Origin: Aureobasidium sp. EXF-3400
Taxonomy: Eukaryota > Ascomycota > Dothideomycetes > Dothideales > Saccotheciaceae
DNA: 64,000 nucleotides
Direction of reading: 5' to 3'
Assembly: GCA_024195585.1 (NCBI GenBank)
Contig: SWBL01000116.1
Span: 62,001-126,000, forward strand
The stretch's first letter is position 1, and every line of letters starts with the position of its first letter. A program made the translations under genes and the position numbers. The notes under the pieces were generated by a model. The model searched no databases, was not told the origin of the DNA, and was given only the letters and a program-made list of their open reading frames with translations. Positions 1 to 12,691 of this stretch are shown here, one piece after another.

Positions 1-3000
1 AACAGTGGAACGAAGCACTCAAATCGCCACAAAACACATCCTCCAGGCGCTCATCATCTAGACCACTCTCTTTGAGTCCCGTGCCTCCAAGACCTGATGT
101 CGGTACACATCTAAGGACACCCGGCATCAACAAAAGCGGCTTGGCTTTGGTACACAGAGCAAACGACACCAAACCTTATCAATCACCTGAAAATGATACC
201 AAAGACAATTGGGACGATGACTTTGCGACTTCCATCGGCAACGCAGCTTTGCAGTTGCCGCATCTGAAACCTCACGACAACTTTGCCGGCATGTTATCAT
301 CGGACAAGCTAAAGCAGTATGCCACTTTCGATATCAACGCCGAGGAGGAAGAGGGGGATAACTGGGACGACAACTTTGAAGGAGATCTTACAGTGAGAAG
401 TCCAATGGAAGTGATCCGGGGCGACCCTATGGAGACTGTGCGACCCTTCTTCCCACCGAGAGCCAATACCTTTGATATGAAGCATACCGCACCTACAAGG
501 AATCCAGGACAACATACGCTACGACACGCACAAAAGGCTCTGGAAAAGGCCGACAAAGACAGCTCATCCAGAACACAGATCCTTCGACCAGCGCACAAAT
601 CCACGAAATCCGAGCCGAAACCCACAGAAGCTCCCGTGCGCCCATCACTAATGTATCGAGAAAACTCGACTGAGGATTACTCTGACCTGCTTGGACCGGA
701 CAATGACTCGGTCTTCCGTCAAAAGCTTGCAGCACTCACTATTCGAAGCGACGACTCATTCGCGTCGAAATTGTTCCACCCCTCAGACCTGAAGAGCTTG
801 CCTCGACCAAGTTCACGCATGGGTAACATGCGCCGACCGTCCCCTCAGATTCATGATGCTGCCGCTATGCGCAGAACACGTTCTGAAGTGGAAATACAAA
901 AGTATGCTGAGGATCCCGAAGACGAAGACTTTTCAGACATATTTGGCAAAGAAGATGGACAGCAGATACCGCAGCCCGAGAGCGAGAGTGGGTCAGAGAT
1001 TGGGACGCTCATGCTCAACTCAAAGCTATCAAGTCACTCATGGCTTGGAGACGAGGAAGACGAGGACGATCCGTTCGCACAACTTGAAGAAGGCTTTGAC
1101 GAGATGGACTTGGAGACCAATATTGCTCGAGACAAGTTCGCTCGTCTGGTAACACTCGTTGAGGGGCTTGTTGGATCGCTCAAAGTCTCTCAACCTGAGG
1201 ATTACTTGCAGGACATTGTGGACCAACTGTTCCAAGTATTGTGGGAATCTCCAGAGGTCAAGACTGTAGTCATGTCTTCCCACGGCATGTTGCCCATTCT
1301 GGAAATTCTGGAGACATGTAACCGTCCGACCACCATCCTCAGGCTACTGCAAATCGTCAATCTGATCATCATGGACAATGTCGAGATTCAGGAGAACCTT
1401 TGCTTCGTTGGCGGTATACCCATCATCACACGATTCGCGCAAAAGAGGTACAGCAGCGACATCAGACTGGAAGCTGCAGCGTTTGTTAGGCAGATGTATC
1501 AGACCAGCACGCTCACTCTCCAGATGTTCGTCAGTTGCGGTGGTCTCAACGTTCTAGTCGAATTCCTCGAGGAAGACTACGAGGCAGAGAGAGACCTTGT
1601 TCTGATTGGAGTCAATGGTGTCTGGAGTGTATTTGAACTGCAAGGTCCAACACCGAAGAACGACTTCTGTCGAATCTTTTCGCGCAGCTCAGTCTTGTAC
1701 CCACTATCTCTGGTGCTCAACCGAGTGTTGGAAGAAGAGGGTGAACTCGCCGAGCTTGTCGAGGGACGCATTGTCAACATCTTTGTCTTGTTCTCACAGG
1801 CCGAAAACCATGTCAAAGAGGCTGTCGCTGATCGTATGGTCCTGAAGCGTGTGTTGAAGGATTTGAAACGCATGTCTCCTCAGCATCAGATCACCATGCT
1901 CAAGTTTATCAAGAACCTGTCCATGCTTGCAACTACACTCGATGCTCTGCAAAACTCAAACGCCATTGAGGTATTGACTGATCTACTCAATGCTAGCATG
2001 AAGGTTCCTCACTTCCGCGAGATTTCTAACCAGGTCTTGAACATCATGTACAATCTTTGCAGGTTGAGCAAGACAAGACAAGAAGATGCCGCATTGAATG
2101 GTGTCATTCCTCTGCTGCAGCGCATCGTTAAGACCGAGCGCCCGCTGAAGGAGTTTGCATTGCCCATCTTGTGCGATATGGCACACTCTGGCAAGGTTGG
2201 AAGGAAGATACTGTGGCAGAACAAGGGTCTGCAATTTTACGTCAGTCTGCTTGCAGACCAATATTGGCAAGTCACAGCTTTGGATGCCATCTTCGTCTGG
2301 TAAGTGATGCAAATTATAGAGCGGTCTACATTTCAGCTAACGATTCTCAGGTTACAAGAAGAGACTGCAAAGGTAGAAGAACATCTTCTCAAAGATGACA
2401 GCTTTTCTCAGGCAATTATCAATTGCTTCAACCATAGCAAAGCTGACAGCTTTGAAAATTTCCTTGAGCCTCTGCAGAAGCTTCTGCGCCTCAGCCCTCC
2501 CATCGCCAGCTCTCTCATCCATCCAGATCTTTTCCTGCGCACAGCCCAAAAGCTTCGCACAAAGAAGGCTCTAGTCCGTCTCAACTTGCTAAGGATTATT
2601 CGCAGTATCTGCGACTCTAGTGACGAAGACGGTGCACTCATTCACACGTTCGGATTACACCCCATCATCACCGAGACTGCTAAGTACGACCCGGCAATTC
2701 TGGTACGCGAGATGGCATCGGATCTCATCAAGTCATCTGAATTGCATGTCTCCCGGGCTGTTCACAATGCTCGTGTCGGCGAGGTAAACAACCGCCGTCA
2801 ACTTCGTCGTTCAAGCTCTTCCACAATGGTACCTACTGGCAATTCTCTCCCTCCTACACCGACGACCGATCGCATGCCAGGTCGTATAAGCAGCTACTTC
2901 GATCCTACGGCGGATTTGCAACGACCCTTTTCACGCGGTGCTACCGGCATGGCGTCACCATATCGTCCCATCAGTCGTGACGGAGGTTCTGGCGGATCGT

Positions 3001-3416
3001 CAACAGGCTGGAGTGCATCCGGATTTTTAGGCTCACCAACCGCCATCCCTCCTGTACCCGGACTTGTCGCTATCGATCGTCCCGGTGGTAACAACATCAG
3101 CAACCTCGTCTCCAAGTCCCGCCTACCTCGTACTAACCACTCACGCGGCACCTCTGGCGCGCGCCTCAGCCTCGTTACTGCCGAAGGCCGAACCTCGCGT
3201 CCTGGTTCTCGCAGCGGACTGGGCAGTAACGACAGAAGTGAAAATCTGACTCCAAAGAGTGCCGCTCCATCGGCACACGGTCATACTAGGACACCCAGTC
3301 GTTTTGGTCACCATCATCAGCTCTCTGCACCGTCTGCGAGTATAGGAAATGTCAGGCCATCACGCGGTCGACGTACGACCAGTTCCAGCAGCAGTGCCGG
3401 CGTCGGAGGGAACTAG
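1..3416 (+). CDS. sepH: SepH/Cdc7-type septation kinase, C-terminal part (5' truncated by window)
   Basis: This is the C-terminal regulatory part of a septation-initiation-network protein kinase (A. nidulans SepH, S. pombe Cdc7), which triggers contractile-ring assembly and septation. The frame is open from base 3 with no start, so the kinase domain lies upstream of the window. Exons are <1..2299 and 2351..3416; the 51-nt intron has GTAAGTG, a GCTAACG branch point and TCAG, and splicing restores the frame (FVW/LQEET). About 1,120 residues are visible: paired acidic NWDD motifs with the family-typical LQLPHLKPHDNFAG, a disordered linker, then an all-helical armadillo-like region at about residues 375-880, and a Ser/Arg-rich tail. 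The NWDD segments and ARM block are seen in the sequence; the SepH assignment rests on my memory of the family. The ORF appears to start at base 72, but only at a TTG inside the continuing frame. Confidence 0.85.
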
Positions 3417-5097
3417 AAGTTTTCTGACTCGGTGCTGGACTCCTGTGATCCTTTTGTCGAGGAAGATGAGTGATTCGACGAAGAGTCAGTGCAATTGCCA
3501 CTCACAAACAAGACATGATTCAGCTGTCGTCTTGACTCCTTGACTAGCCATACATTTTCTATCTTCCATATTTTTCTGTTTGTCGTTTGCATGTGCGGGG
3601 CGTTTTTGGGGCTTAGCGAGTTCGTCCTTTCTCTGTTCTTTCTGTCCTTGTTCGCCTGCATATACATAACCACTCCCCATTCACAGCATAGCCGTGGCGT
3701 TTGATTTCAACCAAGGGACAAGAGAAGGACAAGGTTCTCCATAGGCATCGAGAGTACATTCAGTTTAGAAATTGCAATACACTTTTTATCGATTTGGTCC
3801 TTGATATCTGATTCTCACCTTCCTTGATTGAGATCTTACTGCTTGGCTTGTGACTTCCTCGTCTTGATTGATGACTTTTCGTTGTTGCTTGATAGCAAGC
3901 ATCATAAGAGGAGGAACGTGATTAGGCAGGTGCATCTCAGTATCGAGACACAGCAGGAACGTAGAACAGTAGCATCATAACAAGAAAATTATATCGCTAT
4001 CATGATCAGCTGGATCGTTAGGTTTTAAGTCAAGTAGTAGTATCCTTGTAAGAATGTCTTGGTTGTGATTGCTTTCTTTGGAAAACAAAAGGATTGTTGT
4101 GGGTATCACCCTGCTTCGTATTTGTTGCCTCCAACATCTCTATGTCTAATCATGATCTTTGCGTTCTTGACATGCTGCTTGTTATGTGAAAACCAGCAAT
4201 AGATCTAGCTGTTCTGTGTTTCTGGTCTAAGAAGAGGACTTTAAGTACTCACTCTCGAGACCCAATCCTTCGATTTCCTCCCGGACATGATGATAGATCG
4301 CTGTCTTCTTGTTCGCCTATGCCCAATCTGTGGTTCTGATGCAAATACTATTTATAGCAATAGTCTGCATTTTGTTATCGAAACCATTGACATTGCTTGC
4401 TTCATACGATGAATTGGATCTGGCGACGTGGTTTAGTCAATAGGCTGGCAAGGAGGCTTAGTGCACACAAAGATGGCATGCAAGTCCAGCAAGCAGCATA
4501 GAAGCAAACCCAACGATCGTGACATTAAAAATTTGGATTTATTGGATTTCTAAAAATCTTCTTTTGCTTCAAGAACTTTCTCTTTTTGCATGGAACTCCA
4601 AAGACTCCTGTGACAGATAAAGAAGCGAAGAGGCGGAGATAATTAGAAAGAAAGAAGATTTCTAATACATCTGACAACAAAACTCCACACATCGCTCAAT
4701 TGCTACAGTGAAACAAAGAAAATCCAAAACCAAAAGACCATGTCCTATCCAAATGGACAAGTCGAGTGAGAAAAAGGGCGGTCCTGATATGAAATAACCA
4801 GGAACGACATGAAAATGGTCGAAAAAAGCGTGAGAACAACTGCAAGATGCAAAAAAGGCGGAGAGAAGAGGGGTATAGTACGGCAAGCCAAGGCATCGAA
4901 GCAAGAGCGTAGCTACTAGGAAGAAGAATGGGGTATTGGGGTATTGGGGTATAGCGAGTCTGGCGTTCAAGTTGGCTGTGTTCAGTAAAGCGAGCGTAAT
5001 CGGAAAAAGGTTCAAAAACAGAAGATGCGAAAGGACAGCAGATGCAAGAATGAATTGCAGACAGTGGAGGGCGGATAGATCGGTTCAGATCGAGGTA
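3417..5097. other. Intergenic, convergent 3' ends
   Basis: 1.7 kb between the stop of the SepH-like gene (+) and the stop of the DENN gene (-). It holds 3' untranslated sequence of both genes and AT-rich spacer. No coding-like ORF, tRNA or transposon remnant was seen. The only structure noticed is a short GGGGTATT tandem near 4930, listed separately. Confidence 0.6.
4929..4953. repeat. Short tandem repeat of GGGGTATT, about 3 copies
   Basis: The octamer GGGGTATT occurs twice followed by a third copy truncated to GGGGTATA. It lies about 145 bp past the DENN-gene stop, probably in its 3' UTR. A simple minisatellite; no function is implied. Confidence 0.7.
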
Positions 5098-8000
5098 TTA
5101 TGCAGTGGTTTCTTCGTCAACGCTTATACCCATCATGGAAGGTATAGGCTTGCGCTTTGTGCGTGTTTGTGGGCGAGGCAGACCTTGTACTGCTCTGGGT
5201 TCCTTCATGAGTGTGGTGTCCAGTTTCGCCGGGATTCTACTAACGACCTGGCGATAGTCACCAGGGAAGCGAGAGTTTGGCGCCGCAGTCGAAGCAGACC
5301 GCCACAGATGTTCTGAAGTATCGAACAACCAAGAGGTGTTGTGCTTGGAGAAGATTGAGCCACGACCCCTGTTTCGCTTGGCGAGGATGATCTCGTCGAA
5401 CAGCTTGATGGATGGATTTTCGGCACGCGTGGATTCACGCTCGTGGATAAACTCGTTGAACATCTGCGTTTCGCGCATCATAGTAATGTACTCAGTCGCC
5501 TCGCCAGGTACACTGCGGATGAATTGGTCCATATTGAAGTGATACACCATGCCTGCTTTTCTGCGCTCGCCTGAAGCGGGGTGCATGAAGCGACGGTAAG
5601 TGTAGAGCAGCGAGGCGAAACAGCGAACGAAAACGGCACGAACGGCTTCAGGACGGAATGCGAGAGGACAAACGACCGAAATCTGGTGAAGACAGCGTGG
5701 ATGTACGTTGGTGTTACATCCACCACAGCGATAGACACCATCTTCGCATTTCTCATCGCAAATGCTGCAGTACATCTTATCTTCACGCGGACGCCAGACC
5801 AAGCAATGGCCCTCGACCCATTTGGTAGTTTCGGTGTCTCGTGGGCAAGAAGGCTGAACTGCATTTGGCATAATGGTGGAGGCGGCGAGAGTGGAGGGTG
5901 CGTAGACGGATGGTGCGTAACCAGCAGAGTTCGCTAAAGTCGATGTGGACATGCTGCTATTATGGCTGATGAAAGGTTGACTTCCGTTAGCGGCGCTGGG
6001 TCTTCGAAGGTTTGCCATGCGGTCGAACCCGAAGGAAGAGTTGCGCCTGCTCGTTACATCGAAATGTGCTGAACGCTTCTCACGCAGGGATGTTTGCATG
6101 CTGTAACCCGAATCATTGCGAGAGACAGGCGTGGTGGGGAAGGTCTGCGACAAGGGTGAAGGAATGGTGGGAGATGGTGGAGATCGTGTAGATGAAGATC
6201 GGCGGTCTTCTCTTGTGGTTGAGCTTGTTGATGGGCGGTCGCTTCCTCGCGAAATGGTTCTGAAGTTGAGGAAGGCATTAAGGACAACGTTGCGACTTTG
6301 TGTAGGCACAGGAATTTCCGAAAAAGCAGCAGAGTTCGCACCAACCAAAGATGCTAGACTCGAGGGAACGGCCCTCTGACTGTAAATTTGAGGGTTCTCT
6401 GAAGAGAAGGCGTCGTTCGGGAATGTCTCGATGGCATATGAGGGAGGACCTACGGGCACGCCGTAGCGTGTGTGGTGGGGTGCGACTACCTGCAGCGAAG
6501 CGATGAGCTTCCTGCGTTGTTGACGAGGCAGGAGCGTTGGTCTGGCCGTGCTTTCGATAATGTCCTGATCCAAATCCACGAGGACAAAATCGTCGTCGGG
6601 AAACTCAAGATTTTCATATCTTCGCTCTACACCAACAATGTAAGGGCAAGGGGCTTCGAGAGCCTGAATTAGTCGTGCTGGCAGAACAGGAATAAAAACT
6701 CCAGCCCACTTTAACGGATATAACAGACTGGTGATGGCGGCGCTCGCAAGGTGGAGCATAGATGTATGTGATGAGAGCAAAATTATGCGTGATTCTGACA
6801 AGACGTACTCGAACAGCGTGATGATGTTGTTCATGGAAAGTGCTCGGAAAAGGGCGTAAATGTCGGTGTTTCGTGAGCCAGGAATTTCGTTCTCGGCCTC
6901 TTTTCTGGCATACAGGCGCAGTTCACGAATTGCGACTTCGATCTGGGTGCTGGACGACATAGGACTTGGAGCTTCGACGCACAAGTTCACAACGTATCGT
7001 TCGAGCGGCTGCCACATGCCAATTCTGGGAGAGCTTGGAGGCACACGGAGGACAGCGCCGTTCGTCATGGGTGTAACAATAGCCTTGAGCCACTCTTTCC
7101 AGAAACTTGTCATGGCACCATCTTTGCCGAGCACACCGTAGCATCGAGGTATCCAGAAGCCACTCTCGCCATCAGTAAGGCCTTCAATCTTGGAGGCTGC
7201 TCCATGTCGCACTGGGCGCAGCAAATCGGCCATGAGAGAGATCTTTTCTTCGACAGCGCTGATCTGCTCGTCGAGCGTGTCTCTCTCGGCCGAGCCTTGA
7301 GCAGCATTGGGTAGCTCGGCAAGCAGTCTTGAAAGTTTTGCTCTTTCACCTGCCAGGCGTTCCCCCAAGCTACTGGCCAATTCCCTCTCTTCATCGCTCA
7401 TGTTGGCTTTCCGCCATGCCTCGCATTGTCGCTCAAGCTCGACCGATGCTGACTCGTTTAACGGCATCCATACTGTAACACAGATGGCATGCAGTTTAGA
7501 ACCGTCTCCGGTCGTCATGGCAAAACCGTGCCAAGTAGATCGTGGTCGCTCATCGGATGAAACGACGACGACATCGTTGGGAAAGGCAAACATTGGAACA
7601 TAATCGGGAAAAGGGCATCTTCGCTTCATCTCGTCGTCTTGGGCTTTTGGGGGGTATCTGTCTAGCAGAACTGGTTCGTATCGTCGTTTCAGGGGGTGCA
7701 TGTCGGGGGAGGCTTTGAAGGGTTTCGGCGTAGGGATGACAGAGTTGTAGCCACTCAGGCGTTTGGATGTGCGTGTAGAAGCTAGCGAAACAAGGTCAGC
7801 CGATTGACTTGTCGAAGCGCCCAGATACTCACGTTGCCTTGATAGTGAGACCGAGGGCTGTCTCTTCATGCTGTTCATAGTCGACAAGCGCCTTCTTAGT
7901 CCACCAATTCCACCCTTCTGTGCCGCCGCGTTGTTTGCTGCATCCTCTGAGCTTGTGATGCGGACTGTTCTCGGTCTGGGCTTTGGTGTTCGCGATGTTT

Positions 8001-8448
8001 GCGGCACAACTGCTCCTGCTTGCACTTGTATCTCCTCCAAGAAGTTCTCTCGCTCCGAGGCAAACTTGCGAAGTGCGATCTCAAAGTCTTCATCGCTGAG
8101 ACCAGGAGTTTCTGATTGCAGACCCTTGATGGTAGCACTGCTGCGATTGCTGGGCGTTGGCTTGAATTCACCGGGACTGATGACACTGCTAATGCTCTTG
8201 CGCGCTTCCCAACTGTAGCGAGAAGATCCCCTCTTGGTCCTGTCTGTGTTTGGCGAGCCTGGTGTCGAGGGTCTTGGCGATGTGACACTGTCTGTTTCGA
8301 GGGCAATATCTTCCTCAATGGTTTCGTCTACCGGCGGGGGAGAAGCGGCAGCATGTTCGCGTTCGTCGTAAATCTGGGTTGATTCTATGCCGGATATGAA
8401 AAAGTAATCAGCCAGCGGCACCGAGGTGGATTCCTTGGTTGGCGCCAT
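5098..8448 (-). CDS. DENN (AEX-3) domain protein with C1-type zinc finger
   Basis: A DENN-module protein of up to 1,116 residues; this family acts as guanine-nucleotide exchange factors for Rab GTPases on endomembranes. In order: a disordered N-terminus (about 1-270), uDENN (CPFPDYVPMFAFPNDV, about 275-335), a coiled stretch (350-410), cDENN (ITLFEYVLSESRIILLSS to PYIVGV, about 540-620), a disordered Ser-rich region, a C1-like Cys/His finger (CSICDEKC, CGGCNTNVHPRC, about 870-915), and a dDENN-like helical tail (VRAVFVRCFASLL). The start is the ATG beginning MAPTKEST. An in-frame, stop-free 51-nt intron probably lies at 7782..7832 (minus-strand GTGAGTAT, GGCTGACC branch point, CTAG); removing it gives 1,099 aa. 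Which Rab it serves cannot be told. Confidence 0.85.
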   Translation of the reverse strand: MAPTKESTSVPLADYFFISGIESTQIYDEREHAAASPPPVDETIEEDIALETDSVTSPRPSTPGSPNTDRTKRGSSRYSWEARKSISSVISPGEFKPTPSNRSSATIKGLQSETPGLSDEDFEIALRKFASERENFLEEIQVQAGAVVPQTSRTPKPRPRTVRITSSEDAANNAAAQKGGIGGLRRRLSTMNSMKRQPSVSLSRQREYLGASTSQSADLVSLASTRTSKRLSGYNSVIPTPKPFKASPDMHPLKRRYEPVLLDRYPPKAQDDEMKRRCPFPDYVPMFAFPNDVVVVSSDERPRSTWHGFAMTTGDGSKLHAICVTVWMPLNESASVELERQCEAWRKANMSDEERELASSLGERLAGERAKLSRLLAELPNAAQGSAERDTLDEQISAVEEKISLMADLLRPVRHGAASKIEGLTDGESGFWIPRCYGVLGKDGAMTSFWKEWLKAIVTPMTNGAVLRVPPSSPRIGMWQPLERYVVNLCVEAPSPMSSSTQIEVAIRELRLYARKEAENEIPGSRNTDIYALFRALSMNNIITLFEYVLSESRIILLSSHTSMLHLASAAITSLLYPLKWAGVFIPVLPARLIQALEAPCPYIVGVERRYENLEFPDDDFVLVDLDQDIIESTARPTLLPRQQRRKLIASLQVVAPHHTRYGVPVGPPSYAIETFPNDAFSSENPQIYSQRAVPSSLASLVGANSAAFSEIPVPTQSRNVVLNAFLNFRTISRGSDRPSTSSTTREDRRSSSTRSPPSPTIPSPLSQTFPTTPVSRNDSGYSMQTSLREKRSAHFDVTSRRNSSFGFDRMANLRRPSAANGSQPFISHNSSMSTSTLANSAGYAPSVYAPSTLAASTIMPNAVQPSCPRDTETTKWVEGHCLVWRPREDKMYCSICDEKCEDGVYRCGGCNTNVHPRCLHQISVVCPLAFRPEAVRAVFVRCFASLLYTYRRFMHPASGERRKAGMVYHFNMDQFIRSVPGEATEYITMMRETQMFNEFIHERESTRAENPSIKLFDEIILAKRNRGRGSIFSKHNTSWLFDTSEHLWRSASTAAPNSRFPGDYRQVVSRIPAKLDTTLMKEPRAVQGLPRPQTRTKRKPIPSMMGISVDEETTA

Positions 8449-10008
8449 GTGTAATTATACTGAGGTGTTGTGGTTGTGTAGTGGTGTAGTATATTATTCC
8501 ATTGATCGAAGGGATGGGTTGTGGGAAAGTCGGAATATCCAAAAGGAGTGACTATGATGCTTCAGATTCCAGGGGGTCGCGATGGTTTCGTGACGGACAA
8601 CGGTTGTTGTGAGGAGAAAAGTTAAGGTTAGGTTTGTTGAGCGGGATTCTGGGATGCTCGCAGGAAAGCTGGCAGTGGCTTGTGAAAGCAACAACAGCGA
8701 CAGCAAAGACAAAAGACAAAGGAGTGGGCAAGAGGGTCGTGATTGCTAATATCCAAGCTGTGTGCAAAGGCGAACGAAACTCCTGACGATCGCTTGACGT
8801 GGTTTGCAGGCCGTCAAACGGTGTCGGTTTCGAAAAAAAGGTCGAGCAGGTGTGGCAGTTGTGGGAGCACAAGGCACGACGGTTTCCCTGAATGCCGGGT
8901 GGTTGATGCTGCCCGCCCGCTGTCCACGACAAGTACTAATTATTCTGAGCCCATCAATCCCTCCATCAAGCCTCCAGAGCACAAGCCAAGGGAGCAGGAG
9001 GGTTTGGCCTGTCTGTGCGCCCTTGGCCACTGGAACGGAACTCCTTTAGCCACGAGATACGACTCAACCCTGACGCCGTGTTCGATTCCTGATAGATTGC
9101 AGACGCGTCCAAGAGAGGCCATCTACCACGACCATGACTCTCAACCCACTTGCTAAGCGCGCGCTGTATGAACAGCGAGCCTTTCCTTTCTTGCTTCACA
9201 CCCTCAACCTGAGCACTCAAATCCTGATACAAGTATAGTAGCTCCGTGTCGCGAGCCCGTGTCCCGAACCTGTCCATCACTTTACTTTTCTCCTGTGTTT
9301 TGGCCAGGCCAAGCGGACGGGCTAGCTACGAATACGGCATTTTAAGTGGTCCTCTTCCCCATTTCGGTCAGACCCTTCCTTCCCTCTCCACTTGTTGCTG
9401 CACGCGCGATCGGCAATAACAAACTTCCATTCTTTGCACTGCGCAATCTCCTCTCAACCTGTCGCTGTGCACCCCGACGTGCCTCCATGCTTGCTGCTCT
9501 CTATCAGAGACAAGAGTCATGTCAAGACAATGTTACGCGCCCCTCCCGTCGCCCCCTTGCACCCGGATGACTGAGGCGCACGTGAAATCTCGGCTGGTCT
9601 GAACTCTTAAAAGCACAACCGATCTGCGGAGGGTGCCCCTCATGTTTCAAGCTAGCACCACTCAGTCACCCATTTGACTTGATAAAAATCTCCGCAATGA
9701 TGTTCGACACAGGAACGCGATGGGTAGTCTGTACCACATTTTTGAGAGCGCCTCAGTGTGGCTTTCACAGTTTGTAATCACCGCGGTCTCAGGGCTCTAG
9801 CCCATCTGGACCGAAGCAACCTGACACTGTTTTATTTCAGTCTCACGGTTAGCCGGCAACGACCAACCATGAACCCTGGTCCGCTGAGACAGGTGTTGTA
9901 GCACTCCGAGACTGAGTCAACCACGCCTTTCCCGACGTCTCATCCATCAAAGTCGCCGAGCATGACGCGAATAGACTTTGCGCAATCAAACCCAAGGGCA
10001 CATCGTCA
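8449..10008. other. Intergenic: promoter of DENN gene and 3' side of TRAPPC13
   Basis: 1.56 kb between two minus-strand genes. It contains the 5' flank of the DENN gene and the 3' flank of TRAPPC13. Several ORFs of 60-140 codons cross it in different frames but none has coding character or a recognised domain. A lone GTTCGATTCC motif near 9089 has no matching tRNA arms. Confidence 0.55.
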
Positions 10009-10993
10009 TCATCTGGCTCTACTGGCCAGCCAACCGGTGGTCAAGCTGCCCATTTCCCCATTTTGGCTCTTCCAGTCGACGTGGAGTTGCGCGAGGACCG
10101 TCCTGCCATTCTTCTCTTCCAGCTGCTCGCCGAGGATCTGTTGGAAAGTAAAGGCGACTTGCATAACGTCCTGAGAATTCAACATCGGCCGTTCGTCAGC
10201 CTCGTTCCAGTTTAGGCTCCTGCCTGTCAGGCCCTGAGCCGTGCTAACAGTGACCCTCTCCAAAACAACCGATTTCTCGGTGAGATTTTCAAGTTGGGCT
10301 TCTAATACAAATCTGCGCGTGTCTCGTGCATCCTTCTTGGCTGCGAGGTCTCCTACCTTCGTTCTAACGCCGAGTGCAGGTTGCGCGACGAATTGATACA
10401 ATTTTCTGAACGTTCGCTTATTTGTGATGTCATCTCGAGTTTCCTGGTAGGTGACAGTGACGGCCAGAACGTGAGGACCGTCTTCGCGCAGCTCATGGCG
10501 TACAATGCGCTGCAAAGTCTGTGCCGGTTGCATGTCTTGTTCCGTTGCGGCATCTGAACCTTCTAATTCCAACGCAATGCTGCCACTCGGCACTTGAAGT
10601 TCGGCACTTAGTTGGACATCTTGTACGGCGACAGGAGATGAAGGCGGCAATTCATTGTTGGCGCATAATGTGCAAGAGAAAACGGTGCCCACATAGGCAG
10701 CGCCAAACGCAGGAGGCAGTGCCAGTAACGGCGCGAGAGGAAACGAATCTGGCGTCGCGGTTGGGTAGGGTAATGATGCTTTTGCGATGGGATCGGTGCC
10801 GGGAAGTGTATGAGCGGGTGATAGCGATGGATGTGATAGCCTGCACGAGTGGAAGCAACCTTCTTGTCAGCAAGCAGGTCAAGCAACTCAGAACCAGAGT
10901 CGAGCGGTTGTTGAATTACCTCAGTACTTTCAGACTGATGCTGTGCGGAGATGCGCCAGCACCAGCGATACTTCCAGCTCGCGCTTGAGCCAT
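10009..10993 (-). CDS. TRAPPC13: TRAPP complex subunit 13 (DUF974)
   Basis: This is the TRAPPC13/DUF974 family, a subunit of the TRAPPII/III tethering and Rab-GEF complexes acting in Golgi and autophagic membrane traffic. Two exons, 10993..10920 and 10840..10009, with a 79-nt intron (GTAATTC to GTGCAG). The first exon gives MAQARAG to HSISLKVL, and the arginine codon is split by the intron, followed by LSHPSLSP. The family signatures HSISLKVLRLSxPSL, LALPPAFGAAYVG and FSCTLCANNE are all intact, then LRRIVRHEL-like and VTVTYQE beta-sandwich segments. The total is 301 aa, near the usual length for short fungal members. The conserved N-terminus supports this start; a first-exon-less start at MGTVFSCTL would lose the family hallmark. 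Confidence 0.88.
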
Positions 10994-12691
10994 CGTCTAT
11001 CTTCTGCGGGACGCACAACGTATCGCGGGCCTAGCGATGGGGAAGAGCCAGAGTCACAGATGGCTGCGATCGAGATTGCCGTATCTTCAGTCGTGACCGT
11101 CTCTCTAAGGCACACGCAGCCCACACGACGACTGTCAGTTCACGGTGAGCCGACATCCGAACGAGTGGCCCAAGCTCAAGCTCTCTCCTTGCTTGCTCTG
11201 CTGTCGAACCCCCCCTGCATCCCGCGTTGCTTAGGTGAATCTTCTGTGTTTACCCCTAACTATGACGGGATAGCCTCTGATCCCCATCTCACCAGCACCC
11301 TGATCTCCTGCACACCATGTGTGATGTACGCCATGGATTCTTGTCCAGCGCCTCGAGCCAAATGAAATGTGACCTTGACCATCATGCGACCATCCATCCG
11401 ACCTGGAGATCATCTTTGCATCCTCCACAACTATTGTCTCAGATAGAGAGCAGTAGAGCGTATTCTCGCCTTTCCTCCCCCACCAAGTCATATCATTGCA
11501 TCTTGTGTTGATCCAATTTCGATGATTCCCACGCTATAGGCGATCTATCTATAACACTTGGACGGCATTCTTGATTACCATCACTATCATTCTCGCTTCA
11601 CCATCGGATTCGTTGCCTTTTCAAGATCGTTACCCCTTTGTAGACACCTGCATAAACGGCAAGCAAGATATACCGGCGAACATTTTTACAGCTCCCCGTT
11701 TATCGAGACTACAGAGATCGGCCCCACCGCTCGTTCGATTGACAGCTGTACAACTGTGAAATTGTGTGGCTTGTACAGATGTACCCCCTTTCTCATGTAC
11801 AGTTTTTGCTGCCTAAACTCCGCCTCCGTCTATTTCTCCCCAGTGCATTTACCCGATATAGGTTCATGCATGTTAAGACGGTATATTATCCCGTTCGTAC
11901 TTGCGTTTCTTGTACCTTCTATACGCCAAACGAGAGGGGGACTGGAAGAAATGTACAAAGATACTTCTCAAAGAAATATATTTTCTATTCTTGGGTGTTC
12001 GTGCTTTGTCCTGCGAGTGTCAATAATGTCTTTCGATGCTATTGGATATAAACTGCGACTATCTGCCCTTTTTTTTGGACATGTCTTACAAAAATAGAGG
12101 CGATGATGGTTTTTGATATCGAAATGTCTGTCTCAATCATGATTGGCGCTAGTATTTTCAATAGCGCTCAGACAAGCGAAAATCCCACTGATGGATCCCA
12201 GAGTTCGACAGACCTAATTGTCGCAGATATAGCAAGCAACCACGGGATAGATAAGACGATGATGTATAAGCAGATAGGTGTGGTTTCGGAATAATGCTTG
12301 TCGGTGTAAGCGAACGAAGTACACTATCTTAGAGACCTCTACTCCTGGGATGACGCAGGAAGATATATCTACTGCAGAATCGCACATTAATATTTTAACC
12401 AAATTATGTGTCCAGAGAGAGCCGTAAAAAAGGGATCTCGAAGGGTGCAACATGAAGACATAAGCTATAACAATGCAGAGTAGTTTCTTGTGTTGAGAGT
12501 ACTTCACAAGAGAGCGTACAAGACGGAGAGCTTTCCTTGGATGCTACTCTGATTCTTAAAGTACTCTGCATTCACACAGCTATATGTGATGTACTTGCAT
12601 CTTGTTTGAGATAGACAATAGTGCAATACACTCCTCGTTTACTGACCTCGGTAACAAAGACAGGCCTCTCGTGTCAACCTAGCCAATTCCC
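10994..12691. other. Intergenic, no recognisable gene
   Basis: 1.7 kb between the TRAPPC13 start and the DUF3176 gene stop, both on the minus strand. It would include the TRAPPC13 promoter and the DUF3176 3' UTR. A 179-codon plus-strand ORF at 11558..12097 has Cys/Phe/Ser-rich, non-gene-like composition and matches nothing I know. Confidence 0.55.

Noticed and set aside
9080..9100. B-box-like GTTCGATTCC
   Set aside because: No pairing T stem, A box or acceptor around it.
11558..12097. 179-codon plus-strand ORF
   Set aside because: Cys/Phe/Arg-rich composition, no codon bias, no domain; consistent with chance.
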